Source: Oscillospiraceae bacterium
Lineage (GTDB): Bacteria > Bacillota > Clostridia > Oscillospirales > Oscillospiraceae
Assembly: GCA_902775355.1 (NCBI GenBank)
Contig: CACYLY010000018.1
Span: forward strand, 1-53,010
DNA length: 53,010 bases
Reading direction: 5' to 3'
Within the stretch, counting starts at the first letter, position 1, and each line of letters starts with the position of its first letter. Of the stretch, positions 8,402 through 17,288 are shown piece by piece. The notes beneath the pieces are model-generated. The model ran no database searches. It had not been told where the DNA came from and saw only the letters and a program-made list of their open reading frames with translations. A program made the position numbers and the translations under genes.

Positions 8402-9352
8402 ATGATCGAAATTAAGAAGCCGCGCATCGAGTGCATCGAGACCCCCAACGAGACCTACTACGGCAAGTACGTGATCGAACCCCTGGAACGCGGCTATGGC
8501 ACCACGCTTGGAAACTCTCTTCGCAGGGTACTCCTCTCCTCTCTCCCCGGTACGGCCTGCACCAGCATCAAGATTGCCGGCGTGCAGCACGAGTTCTCCA
8601 CCATCCCCGGCGTGAAGGAAGACGTGACGGAGATCGTCCTGAACGTCAAGAGCATCATCGCCCGCCTTCACTGCGACGGCCCCAAGACCGTCTACATCGA
8701 GGCCTCCGGCGAGGGCCTGGTCACCGCCGGCGACATCAAGCCCGACGCTGAGGTGGAGATCCTCAACCCCGAACAGCCTATTGCAACCCTCGGTCCCGAC
8801 GGCGCCCTGAACATGGAGCTGGTCCTGGATCATGGCAGAGGCTATGTTTCCGCTGAGAAGAACAAGACTCCCACTACCCCCATCGGCACCATCCCGGTCG
8901 ACTCCATCTACACGCCGGTGCTCAAGGTGAACTACACCGTGGAGAACACCCGCGTCGGCAACCAGACCGACTTTGACAAGCTCACCATCGAGGTCTGGAC
9001 GGACAAGACCATGGCCGCGCGCGACGCGCTGAGCCTGGGCGCCAAGATACTCTGCGACCACTTCACGCTCTTTACGGACCTGTCCGACACCATCGGCAAC
9101 AACTCCACCGTCGTCGACGTGGAGGAGAAAGAGCCGGATACCGTCCTCAAGATGACCATTGAGGAGCTGGATCTGTCCGTGAGAAGCTTTAACTGCCTCA
9201 AGCGCGCCAACATCAATACTGTCGAGGACCTGGTCAGCAAAACGCAGGAAGAGATGATCAAGGTCCGCAACCTCGGCCGCAAGTCCCTGGAAGAAGTCGA
9301 GCATAAGCTGACGATGATGGGCTTGTCTCTGGCCAGCGAGGACAATCAGTAA
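8402..9352 (+). CDS. rpoA: DNA-directed RNA polymerase subunit alpha
   Basis: This 316-residue protein has the N-terminal assembly domain ([28 protein letters not shown], in pieces over residues 23-50) and, after a linker, the C-terminal DNA-binding domain (about 250-312) with the helix-hairpin-helix pattern [15 protein letters not shown] and [12 protein letters not shown]. Alpha nucleates core polymerase and its C-terminal domain contacts UP elements and activators. AAGGAGGG sits 10 bases before the ATG. Confidence 0.98.
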   Translation: MIEIKKPRIECIETPNETYYGKYVIEPLERGYGTTLGNSLRRVLLSSLPGTACTSIKIAGVQHEFSTIPGVKEDVTEIVLNVKSIIARLHCDGPKTVYIEASGEGLVTAGDIKPDAEVEILNPEQPIATLGPDGALNMELVLDHGRGYVSAEKNKTPTTPIGTIPVDSIYTPVLKVNYTVENTRVGNQTDFDKLTIEVWTDKTMAARDALSLGAKILCDHFTLFTDLSDTIGNNSTVVDVEEKEPDTVLKMTIEELDLSVRSFNCLKRANINTVEDLVSKTQEEMIKVRNLGRKSLEEVEHKLTMMGLSLASEDNQ

Positions 9353-9368
9353 TAGGAGGAATTGCAAT

Positions 9369-9710
9369 ATGCCCGGAACAAGAAAGCTCGGAAAGAGCAC
9401 CGACCAGCGCATGGCGATGCTGCGTCAGCAGACCACCGACCTGCTGGACAAGGGCCGCATGGAGACCACCCTTTCCCGCGCCAAGGAGATCGCTCCCATG
9501 GCCGAGAAGATGATCACCCTGGGTAAGGAGAAGGATCTGGCTTCCTACCGCCAGATGCTCAGCTTCATTACCCGCGAGGACGTGGCCAAGAAGGTCAAGG
9601 ATGAGCTGGCTGCCAAGTACGCCGACCGCAACGGCGGCTACACCCGCATCACCCGCATCGGCACCCGCCGCGGCGACGCCGCCGAGGTGGCCGTGATCGA
9701 GCTGATCTGA
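9369..9710 (+). CDS. rplQ: 50S ribosomal protein L17
   Basis: This 113-residue protein starts MPGTRKLGKSTDQRMAMLRQ and ends GGYTRITRIGTRRGDAAEVAVIELI, both diagnostic for L17. L17 lies by the polypeptide exit. It is the last gene of the cluster, 16 bases after rpoA and 12 bases before a strong terminator. Confidence 0.98.
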   Translation: MPGTRKLGKSTDQRMAMLRQQTTDLLDKGRMETTLSRAKEIAPMAEKMITLGKEKDLASYRQMLSFITREDVAKKVKDELAAKYADRNGGYTRITRIGTRRGDAAEVAVIELI

Positions 9711-9722
9711 TCAAAACGAAAA

Positions 9723-9750
9723 AGCTCCGAGAGAGATCTCGGGGCTTTTT
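9723..9750 (+). terminator. Rho-independent terminator of the ribosomal cluster
   Basis: AGCTCCGAGA (9723-9732) pairs over ten bases with TCTCGGGGCT (9737-9746), with one G-U pair and a GAGA loop. Five T residues follow and an A tract precedes, so it may also work from the other side. A second hairpin at 9791-9828 (AAAGCCCGG with CCGGGCTTT) lacks a T tract. Confidence 0.9.
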
Positions 9751-9927
9751 GTTATCTTCGGACGGCACGGACGGGTCAATAGAGCGCATGAAAGCCCGGA
9801 TCCGCCGCGCAGATCGGACCCGGGCTTTCTGCCCGGGCGGCGCAGAAAGAAGATGGTGCGAAAAAGCTCGCGGTATGATACAATAAGAAGCGAACATTCC
9901 GCGGGAACGCCCCTGCCAGATTCTTTC

Positions 9928-9956
9928 TTGAATTAAAAGGGAACTTGTGCTATAAT
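9928..9956 (+). promoter_or_regulatory. Promoter of the first peptide-binding lipoprotein
   Basis: TTGAAT (9928-9933), a 17-base spacer and TATAAT (9951-9956) preceded by TGC give an extended -10 promoter. Transcription would start near 9963, 83 bases ahead of the gene at 10046. Confidence 0.8.
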
Positions 9957-10045
9957 ACAACGATATAACATGTGCACGAAAACGCGGCTGCCGAGCAGGG
10001 CATGTGCCTGCTCACAGAGCACGAATTCTACGGGAGGATACGATC

Positions 10046-12484
10046 ATGAAAGACCACTGGAAAAGGCTTACGGCTTTGCTGCTCGCGCTCATGCTGCTTT
10101 GCGGGCTGATGGGCTGCGGGGAAGCCTCGTCCTCCGGAAAGGACGAGCAGGGAGAGGATCCGGCTCCGGCGGAACAAACCGAGGAGGCCTCTCCTGCGGA
10201 GACGGCCGGAGAAGACGCCGCCCGGGAACAGACCGATTCCGCCCCGGAGGATACCGCGCAGGATCCCCTGACAGAGCCCGCGGAGGCGCCTGACGGCGAG
10301 ACGGAAGAACAGAAGGCGGAGGAGCCCAAGGTCAATCTGATCCTGTATGCCACCTCGCCGTTCAACCAGGTGTTCAGCCCCTTCTTCTCCACATTTCCCG
10401 CTGAAGAGGAAGCGGTCGGGCAGGTGGTGACCAGGCTGCTGACCTATGACCGGATGGGTGCGGCCGTCCAAAACGGCATCGAGGGCGAGACGCGGAATTT
10501 CAACGGCACCGACTACACGTATACCGGCATGGGCAGCGTAGAGATCGTTCAGAACGAGGATGGCTCTGCGGACTACAAGCTGACCATGCGCGACGACATC
10601 GTCTTTTCCGACGGCGTTCCCGCCACCATCGACGATGTGATCTTTGGCCTCTATGTTCAGGCGGACCCCCTGTACGATGGGCCCTCTGTCGTGTATACGC
10701 TGCCCATCGAGGGGATGGAAGCCTACCACGGCGGGATGGAGCAGCGGGGCGCCGTGATCTTTGCAGACGGCCGGGAAAACGGCTACAAGGAAAACGATCG
10801 CTACACCGCGGAGCAGTACGACACCTTCTGGACCTACTACAACGAGCAGGCCGGAACGGACTTCGTGCGGGAGATCATGGATTACCTGGTGAGAGAGGGC
10901 TTCAACAGCGCCTCCGATTCTGTGGCAGCCTGTGCCGCCAACTGGGGATTCACGCTGGATGAGGAGGCTACCGAGCAGGATTTCTGGAACGCCATCATTG
11001 CGGAGTACGACAGTGTGGAGGAGGCCGAACGGGATCAAAGCGCCGGCTCTACCCTTGAAATGCTGACCATTGCCGCTCTGGGCGACGAGTTCCGGGCCGG
11101 CGTGGTCACCGGAGAGACGGCGGACAGCATCACTGGCATCCAGAGGACCGGCGACTATACGGCTACGATCCACATGACGCGCTATGAGGCCGACGCCGTC
11201 TATCAGATGAACCTGCTCGTCGTCCCGATGCACTACTACGGCGACGAGACCCTGTACGATTACGAGAACAACAGCTTCGGCTTTGTCAAGGGCGACCTTT
11301 CGGGCGTGAAAGCCAAAAACGACGCGCCCCTGGGAGCCGGGCCCTATACCTTCGCCGGCTATGCCTACGGCGTCGTTACCCTGAAGGCCAACCCCTTCTA
11401 TTACCGGGGCAAGCCCACCACGGAGATCCTGCTGATGCAGGAGACGGAGGATTCTTCCTACGTCAGCGGTATCGTCAACGGCACCTATGACGTGGCCTGC
11501 CCGACCTGCGACGAGAACACCATCCGCGAGGTCAAGGAGGCCAACGGCGGCGAGCTGGTGGGCGATGTGATCACCACGGTGATGGTGGACTACTCCGGCT
11601 ACGGATACCTGGGCATCAACGCGGATTTGGTGAATGTGGGCGGAGATCCGGATTCCGACGAGTCCAAGGCGCTGCGAAAGGGCTTTATGACGCTGTTTTC
11701 CGCTTACCGGGAGGACTCCGTCAGAAACTATTACGGGGATCGCGCCGCCGTGATCCAGTACCCCATTTCCGAGACCTCCTGGGCAGCGCCCAAGCCGGAG
11801 GATGAGGGCTACAGAAGCGCCTATTCCCTGGATGTGGACGGCCAGCCCATCTACAGCGAGGACATGAGCCGGGAAGCCCGCTTTGCCGCCGCGAGAGAAG
11901 CGGCCGTCGGCTATTTCCGGGCCGCCGGGTACAACTATGACAGCGAGTCCGGCAAGTTTACCGATCTGACGAAAATCTTTGAGATCATGATCCCGGGAGG
12001 GGGAACGCAGAATCATGCGGCCTACGAGATGTGCAGCCAGGTTTCCGAGGTGCTGGAGGAAATGGGCATCACGCTGCATCTGTGGGATGTGACCGAGAGA
12101 GTATGGCGAAACAATCTGGACACGAACAACGCCATGATGTGGGTCGGCGCCTGGAAGACCACCTTTGATCCCGACATGACGAAGATCTATCACAGCAGCA
12201 ATGCCCATGGCCAGGGCACCCGGTACAACCATTTTGCCATTGAGGACCCGACCCTGGATGCGCTGATCGAGGCCGGCGGCGCCAGCGCGGACACGGAGGA
12301 GCGCAGGAGCATCTACAAGCAGGCCATGGAGATCGTGATGGACTGGGGCTGCGAATTGCCTCTGTACCAGCGCAAGGACTGTGTCCTGTTCTCTACGGAG
12401 CGCGTGGATATTTCCACCATCCCCCAGGATATCACCACCTTCTGGGGCTGGGACGCCGAGATCGAGAGACTCGCCATGAGGTGA
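10046..12484 (+). CDS. ABC transporter substrate-binding lipoprotein, family 5 (peptide type)
   Basis: This 812-residue protein has a lipoprotein signal peptide (lipid-carrying Cys24 in LMGCG), an acidic Ala/Glu/Pro-rich linker to about residue 95, and then a family-5 (OppA/DppA-like) binding fold, recognisable by KLTMRDDIVFSDGVPATIDD and YHMTR-type segments in the middle and a complete C-terminal lobe ending WGWDAEIERLAMR. It should capture oligopeptides or a similar solute outside the membrane. ATG 10046 follows GGGAGG at 10032-10037; an in-frame ATG at 10004 lacks a binding site. It has its own promoter and terminator, so it is monocistronic. It may serve the downstream Opp permease as an alternative receptor; that is inference from proximity. 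Confidence 0.85.
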   Translation: MKDHWKRLTALLLALMLLCGLMGCGEASSSGKDEQGEDPAPAEQTEEASPAETAGEDAAREQTDSAPEDTAQDPLTEPAEAPDGETEEQKAEEPKVNLILYATSPFNQVFSPFFSTFPAEEEAVGQVVTRLLTYDRMGAAVQNGIEGETRNFNGTDYTYTGMGSVEIVQNEDGSADYKLTMRDDIVFSDGVPATIDDVIFGLYVQADPLYDGPSVVYTLPIEGMEAYHGGMEQRGAVIFADGRENGYKENDRYTAEQYDTFWTYYNEQAGTDFVREIMDYLVREGFNSASDSVAACAANWGFTLDEEATEQDFWNAIIAEYDSVEEAERDQSAGSTLEMLTIAALGDEFRAGVVTGETADSITGIQRTGDYTATIHMTRYEADAVYQMNLLVVPMHYYGDETLYDYENNSFGFVKGDLSGVKAKNDAPLGAGPYTFAGYAYGVVTLKANPFYYRGKPTTEILLMQETEDSSYVSGIVNGTYDVACPTCDENTIREVKEANGGELVGDVITTVMVDYSGYGYLGINADLVNVGGDPDSDESKALRKGFMTLFSAYREDSVRNYYGDRAAVIQYPISETSWAAPKPEDEGYRSAYSLDVDGQPIYSEDMSREARFAAAREAAVGYFRAAGYNYDSESGKFTDLTKIFEIMIPGGGTQNHAAYEMCSQVSEVLEEMGITLHLWDVTERVWRNNLDTNNAMMWVGAWKTTFDPDMTKIYHSSNAHGQGTRYNHFAIEDPTLDALIEAGGASADTEERRSIYKQAMEIVMDWGCELPLYQRKDCVLFSTERVDISTIPQDITTFWGWDAEIERLAMR

Positions 12485-12580
12485 TCCGGCTTTTCGCCGG
12501 CGTGTGCGGAAAAGAAACGTACCGGAGCCTTTCCGGGAGGCTGCCCGCAGGATCGCGCGGACCCGATCAGCAGCAAAAGC

Positions 12581-12621
12581 AAGCGCCGATCAGCCCGAGA
12601 GGAGAGCTGACCGGCGCTTTT
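12581..12621 (+). terminator. Terminator after the first binding protein
   Basis: AAGCGCCGATCAGC (12581-12594) pairs with GCTGACCGGCGCTT (12606-12619) with one mismatch, followed by a short TTTT. From 12622 to about 12990 there is no supported gene: first GC-rich sequence with small hairpins, then an AT-rich stretch from about 12840 leading into the next promoter. Confidence 0.7.
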
Positions 12622-12991
12622 GCCCGACGCGGGCTGTCCCGATGACGGAGGGCCGGGACGCCTTTGGCGGGCAGCGGGGAAGCGCAGGAGCCGCATTTCG
12701 CGGGCGCGGGCGCCGAAAGCGCAGAAAAAGGGCGGACGCTTCGCCCTCTCCCTCCCAGTCTCTCCCCCCCGCCTTCTCATTTGACCGCAGCCCGGGAGCC
12801 CGGCCGTTTCGGCGGAAAAGAGAGGCGGGGCGGATCAGATAAACGGAAAATGAAAGTTTCGACCCAAGAACCGGTGAAAAGACCTATTTTAAGCGTTCTA
12901 TTCCAAAAAAACAGCGCGTTTTTATTCAAACTGCACAAATACCATGGGGTGATATTCAGTAACAATAGCGAGGGCGCGACGTAATTAGTTC

Positions 12992-13020
12992 TTGAAATAA
13001 AAAAAGTTTTATGTTACAAT
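12992..13020 (+). promoter_or_regulatory. Distal promoter of the second binding protein
   Basis: TTGAAA (12992-12997), a 17-base spacer and TACAAT (13015-13020) with an upstream TGT form an extended -10 promoter, preceded by A/T-rich sequence that could act as an UP element. The transcript would include a stable hairpin, CCGACGC (13083-13089) with GCGTCGG (13108-13114) enclosing CCCG/CGGG. Confidence 0.75.
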
Positions 13021-13133
13021 CCTTATACGGATGATAGAGGGGTTATTATTGCGATAATCTCCTCTGCATTCCGTTCCCGGCCCCGACGCGATCCCGGATG
13101 CGGGAAGGCGTCGGGAAACATATTCGATTATTA

Positions 13134-13162
13134 TTCGCAAGCGGTGACGTTTTGCGTATAAT
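13134..13162 (+). promoter_or_regulatory. Proximal promoter of the second binding protein
   Basis: TATAAT (13157-13162) with TTCGCA 17 bases upstream (13134-13139) lies just before the gene, giving a leader of about 18 bases that contains AGGAGGA. The -35 is weak (4 of 6 positions). Tandem promoters suggest high or condition-dependent expression. Confidence 0.55.
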
Positions 13163-13186
13163 AAAAAACAAATAGGAGGAAAAACA

Positions 13187-15472
13187 ATGAAAAAGATTCT
13201 GGCACTGCTTCTTGCTCTGTGCATGATCCTCGCTCTGGCCGCCTGCGGTGAGACCGCACCCGCCACCGAGAAGCCTGCCGAGCAGCCCGCAGAGCAGCCC
13301 GCTGAGCAGCCCGCTGAGCAGCCCGCTGAGCAGCCCGCTGAAGTGACCCCCGAGGAGCCTGCTGAAGAGCAGCCCACTGAGCAGCCTGCCCCTGAGAGAG
13401 ACGACCGTCTCGCCGCCGAAGCCTGGGAGTATGACAACGCCAACTACTATGACGAGTCTGCTGCCGTGTACGACAGCCTTCTGGGCGAGTACTACGAGAA
13501 CTACCAGGCCGCTCTCGCCGCCACCGACGTCTCCGAGCGCTACGCTCTGGAGGCCATTGCCGAGGCGAAGTTGCTGAACGCCGCCTTCATGCTGCCCACC
13601 ACCACCCAGGGCGGCAACTACGCCATCACCCGTGTTGTTCCCAGAACTGCCAACACCACTCTGTGGGGCAACGACAGCGACCGTTTCCACAACGTTCTGG
13701 TCGCCACCGAGTTCCTGACTCCCGCTGACCGCGACGCCATCAAGGCCAAGTGGGGCGAGCTGGCCGGCACCGGCGAGTTTGCCGCTTGGGTCGAGGGTTA
13801 CCTGGCCGAGAACGGCTACGAGATCGTTGACCACTACGAGCTGGGCTACACCAGCGATCCTCAGACTTGGGACGGTCTGGCCACCTACCGTTCCGCTGAC
13901 TCCGAGGCCATTGTCAACACCGTTGACGGCCTGCTGGAGTACGACATCGAGAACGTGCAGCAGCCGGCTCTGGCCGAGAGCTACACCGTGAACGATGACT
14001 TCACCGTCTTCACCTTCACCATCCGTCAGGGCGCCGTGTGGTCCGACTCTCAGGGCCGCGTTGTCGGCGACGTGACTGCTGACGACTTTGTCGCCGGCAT
14101 GCAGCACCTGCTCGACACCCAGGGCGGTCTGGAAGGCCTGGCTGCCGACGACGGCGTTAAGATCGTCAATGCCGGCGCTTACATCAACGGCGAGGTCACC
14201 GACTTTGCCGAGGTTGGTGTCAAGGCTCTGGACGACTACACTGTCGAGTACACCCTCGAAGAGCCCTGCCTGTGGTTCACCACGCTGCTTGGCTACAACC
14301 CCTTCTTCCCCCTGAACCGTGCCTACTACGAGTCTCAGGGAGGCAAGTTCGGCGCTGACTTCGACGCCGAGGCTGCCGACTACCTCTACGGCAAGGATCC
14401 CGACCACATTGCTTACTGCGGTCCCTACCTGGTCTCCAACGCCACCGAGGCCAACACCATCGTTTTTGAGGCCAACCCCAACTACTGGAACAAGGACAAC
14501 ATCAAGCTCCAGAAGATCACTTGGCTCTTTAACGACGGCTCCGACGACCTGAAGGCTTACAACGACGCCAAGGCCGGCGTTATCTCCGGCTGCGGCCTGA
14601 ACACCGCCGCTGTCGAGGCTGCCAAGGCCGACGGCCTGTTCGATCAGTACGCCTACGTTTCCGACACCAACGCTACCTCCTACATGGCGTTCTTCAACGT
14701 CATGCGCAACCAGTTCGCCAACGTGAACGACGCTTCTATCGGCGTGTCCCAGAAGACCATGTACCAGGCTGAGGTCTACAACAAGGCCATGCAGAACATC
14801 CACTTCCGTCACGCTCTGGCCACCTCCGTCGACCGCGGCACCTACAATGCCCAGTCCGTCGGCGAAGAGCTGAAGTTCAACAACCTCCGCAACTCCTACG
14901 TTCCCGGCAACTTCGTCTTCCTGCCTGAGGAAGTGACCATTTCCATCAACGGCGCTGAGACCACCTTCCCTGCCGGCACCGCTTACGGCGCCATCGTGCA
15001 GGCTCAGCTGGATGCCGACGGCTTCCAGGTCAAGGTTTGGGATCCCACCGCTGACGCTGGCCTGGGCTCCGGCGACGGCTACGACGGCTGGTACAATCCC
15101 GAGTACTCTCAGGCTGAGCTGGCCATCGCTCTCGAGGAGCTGGCCGCTGAGGGCTACGTTGTCACTCCCGAGGATCCCATCGTCATTGAGATCCCCTTCG
15201 CTGGCAACAGCCAGGTCCGCACCAACCGCGCCAACGTCGTGAAGCAGAGCATCGAGGCTACCTTCGGCGGCTACGTCGTTGTCAACCTGATCGACTGCGT
15301 CGACACTGCCGGCTGGCTGTACGCGGGCTACTACCCCGATTTCGGTTATGAGATGAACGCCGACTTCATGGACGTCTCCGGTTGGGGTCCTGACTACGGC
15401 GATCCTCAGACCTACCTCGCCACCATGACTCCTGCTCCTGGCGGCATGATCAAGTCCTGCGGCATCTACTAA
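13187..15472 (+). CDS. ABC transporter substrate-binding lipoprotein, family 5; possibly lacking its C-terminal lobe
   Basis: This 761-residue protein has a lipoprotein signal (Cys20 in LALAAC), a linker of tandem PAEQ units written by a 12-bp DNA repeat (about 13277-13342), then a family-5 peptide-binding fold (FTFTIRQGAVWSDSQGRVVGD; GWGPDYGDPQTYLATM). The region after the GWGPDYGDP motif is only about 20 residues, whereas the neighbour at 10046 has about 100 residues after the equivalent point. Translation stops at TAA 15470 and large hairpins follow at once. Either the C-terminus was lost or this subfamily naturally ends early. Strong tandem promoters suggest high expression. It probably feeds OppBCDF downstream. 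Confidence 0.85.
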   Translation: MKKILALLLALCMILALAACGETAPATEKPAEQPAEQPAEQPAEQPAEQPAEVTPEEPAEEQPTEQPAPERDDRLAAEAWEYDNANYYDESAAVYDSLLGEYYENYQAALAATDVSERYALEAIAEAKLLNAAFMLPTTTQGGNYAITRVVPRTANTTLWGNDSDRFHNVLVATEFLTPADRDAIKAKWGELAGTGEFAAWVEGYLAENGYEIVDHYELGYTSDPQTWDGLATYRSADSEAIVNTVDGLLEYDIENVQQPALAESYTVNDDFTVFTFTIRQGAVWSDSQGRVVGDVTADDFVAGMQHLLDTQGGLEGLAADDGVKIVNAGAYINGEVTDFAEVGVKALDDYTVEYTLEEPCLWFTTLLGYNPFFPLNRAYYESQGGKFGADFDAEAADYLYGKDPDHIAYCGPYLVSNATEANTIVFEANPNYWNKDNIKLQKITWLFNDGSDDLKAYNDAKAGVISGCGLNTAAVEAAKADGLFDQYAYVSDTNATSYMAFFNVMRNQFANVNDASIGVSQKTMYQAEVYNKAMQNIHFRHALATSVDRGTYNAQSVGEELKFNNLRNSYVPGNFVFLPEEVTISINGAETTFPAGTAYGAIVQAQLDADGFQVKVWDPTADAGLGSGDGYDGWYNPEYSQAELAIALEELAAEGYVVTPEDPIVIEIPFAGNSQVRTNRANVVKQSIEATFGGYVVVNLIDCVDTAGWLYAGYYPDFGYEMNADFMDVSGWGPDYGDPQTYLATMTPAPGGMIKSCGIY

Positions 15473-15506
15473 TACCGCAACGCCTAATCGCATAGCGCAA
15501 CTCAAC

Positions 15507-15585
15507 ATGGTGAGAATGGGCTCTGCCCATTCTCACCATCGCGAACTTAGCGGAACGTTCTCTCCCCCCCAAAAAGGGGGAGAGA
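15507..15585 (+). repeat. Two strong hairpins between the binding protein and oppB
   Basis: A perfect 15-bp inverted repeat (15507-15521 with 15525-15539, loop TCT) is followed by TCTCCCCC/GGGGGAGA (about 15561-15585). Neither has a T tract. In an operon this placement often stabilises the upstream mRNA or limits read-through, giving more binding protein than permease; that role is inferred. No promoter was recognised between 15586 and 15711. Confidence 0.6.
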
Positions 15586-15711
15586 TTGTTCAAGAGCAGA
15601 ATCCTAGCCCCATCCGAAGCGTCGCCCTTTCCCTTTCCGGGAGAGGCGTGGCACAAAACCCCAGCTTTGCGTATGGCAAAGCAAACTAAATGTAAGAGTG
15701 AGTGGTGCCAT

Positions 15712-17283
15712 ATGACGAAATATTTACTGAGGCGAATTCTACACGGTATTGTCTCTATTTGCATTGTTGTCGGCATCGTGATGATCATGATCTATTCCAT
15801 GCTGGACAGGAACCAGATCTTTGCGTCGGATCCGCAATACACCAAGGTGTCCAACAATGACAAGACCGTTTATAAGTACCGTACCTGGAAGGATTACGGC
15901 TATATCGACTACATCACCTACGGCGACTATCTGACGGCTCTGGCCAAAGACGGGCAGATCGATGAGGAGACCCGCAGCGCCGCCTCCAAGCTCGGCCGCA
16001 AGGCGGAAAACGACAAGGAAGTCGCTCAGGAGTATGTGGAAAAGTTCCGCCAGGAATACGAGGCCCAGGGCTACACCGTGATCCGGCTGGACGCCATCAT
16101 GCAGACGCCCAAAAAGGTCGCTCCCGGCGGCCAGGCGAAGCTCTTCGCTTACCGGGACCGTCCCCTCTATCTGCGCCTGGTGAACTACTTCACCCATCTG
16201 GTGGAGGTGGACACCATCCACGCGGTGGAGGACGATGTGGGCGAGCGCGGCCTGACCTACACCCTGTACGATCCGCTCTACGGCGGGGAGAAGTTCTCGC
16301 CGGCCATCATAGGCAACGGGACGCTGCACAAGTATCTGCTATACTGTGACGACAGCTTCCCGTACATCCATCAGAACCTGTTTACCATCAACCTGGGCAA
16401 GTCCTACTCGGTGAACAAGAACATCGAGGTCACCACGACCATGACCAAGCCCCAGGGCGCTTTCGTCAGCAAGGAGATCACCTATCCCACCGGCCTGGTG
16501 GAGGTCAGCGCTGACGACCTGCACACCGCGGTGTACCAGTCCGGCTCCCTGGAGGGCAACGCCATCAACAGCGCCCGCTTCACGGACAACTACACCAGCG
16601 TTCTCACCAACAAGGCCAACATGTCCAGAATGGGCTACTCCTTCACCATCGGCATCATTGCCACGGTCTGCGCCTATCTGATCGGCCTTCCCCTGGCCCT
16701 GCTGATGGCTCTGAAGAAGGACAAGCTGGCGGACCAGATCGGCACCGCCTACATCGTGTTCATCACCGCGGTCCCGTCCCTGTCCTACATCCTGATCTTC
16801 AAGGCTTTGGGCTACATGGCGGGCATGCCCACCACCTTCATCATGGACTCGAAGAGTAAACTCATGTTCGTGATGCCCATCGTCTCCCTGATCCTGCCCG
16901 CCCTGGCCGGCCAGATGCGCTGGGGCCGCCGCTTCATGATCGACCAGATGAACTCCGACTATGTGAAGTTCGCCCGGTCCGGCGGTCTGAGCGAGGGCGA
17001 GATCTTCCGCAAGCACATCTTCAAAAACGCCATCATCCCCATCACACACGGCATTCCCGGCGCCCTCCTGTTTGCCATGACCGGCGCGTTCATTACCGAG
17101 CGCGTGTACGTGGTCCCCGGCATCGGCGGCTTGCTCATCAACGCTATCGGCGCCTATGACAACGGCGTTATCGTCGGCGTGACCCTGTTCTACGCGGTGC
17201 TGTCCGTGACGAGTACGATCTTGGGCGACGTGCTGATGTCCCTGGTGGATCCGCGCATCAGCTTTACGACGAAAGCGAGGTGA
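15712..17283 (+). CDS. oppB: Oligopeptide ABC transporter permease OppB with large extracytoplasmic insert
   Basis: This 523-residue permease is well above the roughly 310 residues of ordinary OppB. Helix 1 is at about residues 10-30 (IVSICIVVGIVMIMI). A hydrophilic segment of about 270 residues follows, and helix 2 starts near 308. The remaining helices and the EAA loop (GGLSEGEIFRKHIFKNAIIP), which contacts the ATPases, are standard, as is the ending DPRISF. The long first external loop should lie outside the cell and could touch the binding protein. ATG 15712 begins the hydrophobic N-terminus; an in-frame ATG at 15586 would add 42 residues encoded by repeat DNA and is rejected. The ribosome binding site is weak. 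Confidence 0.88.
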   Translation: MTKYLLRRILHGIVSICIVVGIVMIMIYSMLDRNQIFASDPQYTKVSNNDKTVYKYRTWKDYGYIDYITYGDYLTALAKDGQIDEETRSAASKLGRKAENDKEVAQEYVEKFRQEYEAQGYTVIRLDAIMQTPKKVAPGGQAKLFAYRDRPLYLRLVNYFTHLVEVDTIHAVEDDVGERGLTYTLYDPLYGGEKFSPAIIGNGTLHKYLLYCDDSFPYIHQNLFTINLGKSYSVNKNIEVTTTMTKPQGAFVSKEITYPTGLVEVSADDLHTAVYQSGSLEGNAINSARFTDNYTSVLTNKANMSRMGYSFTIGIIATVCAYLIGLPLALLMALKKDKLADQIGTAYIVFITAVPSLSYILIFKALGYMAGMPTTFIMDSKSKLMFVMPIVSLILPALAGQMRWGRRFMIDQMNSDYVKFARSGGLSEGEIFRKHIFKNAIIPITHGIPGALLFAMTGAFITERVYVVPGIGGLLINAIGAYDNGVIVGVTLFYAVLSVTSTILGDVLMSLVDPRISFTTKAR

Positions 17284-17288
17284 GCAGA

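Noticed and set aside
9791-9828. Second hairpin after the ribosomal cluster as another terminator
   Set aside because: The stem is good but no T tract follows on either strand; recorded only in the note to the main terminator.
13046-15508. An 820-residue minus-strand frame opposite the second binding protein
   Set aside because: It mirrors a highly expressed lipoprotein gene with good promoter and binding site; no domain and no start signals on the minus strand.
15586-15711. Upstream ATG for oppB adding 42 residues
   Set aside because: The added stretch is encoded by repeat DNA, has no binding site and precedes the natural hydrophobic N-terminus.
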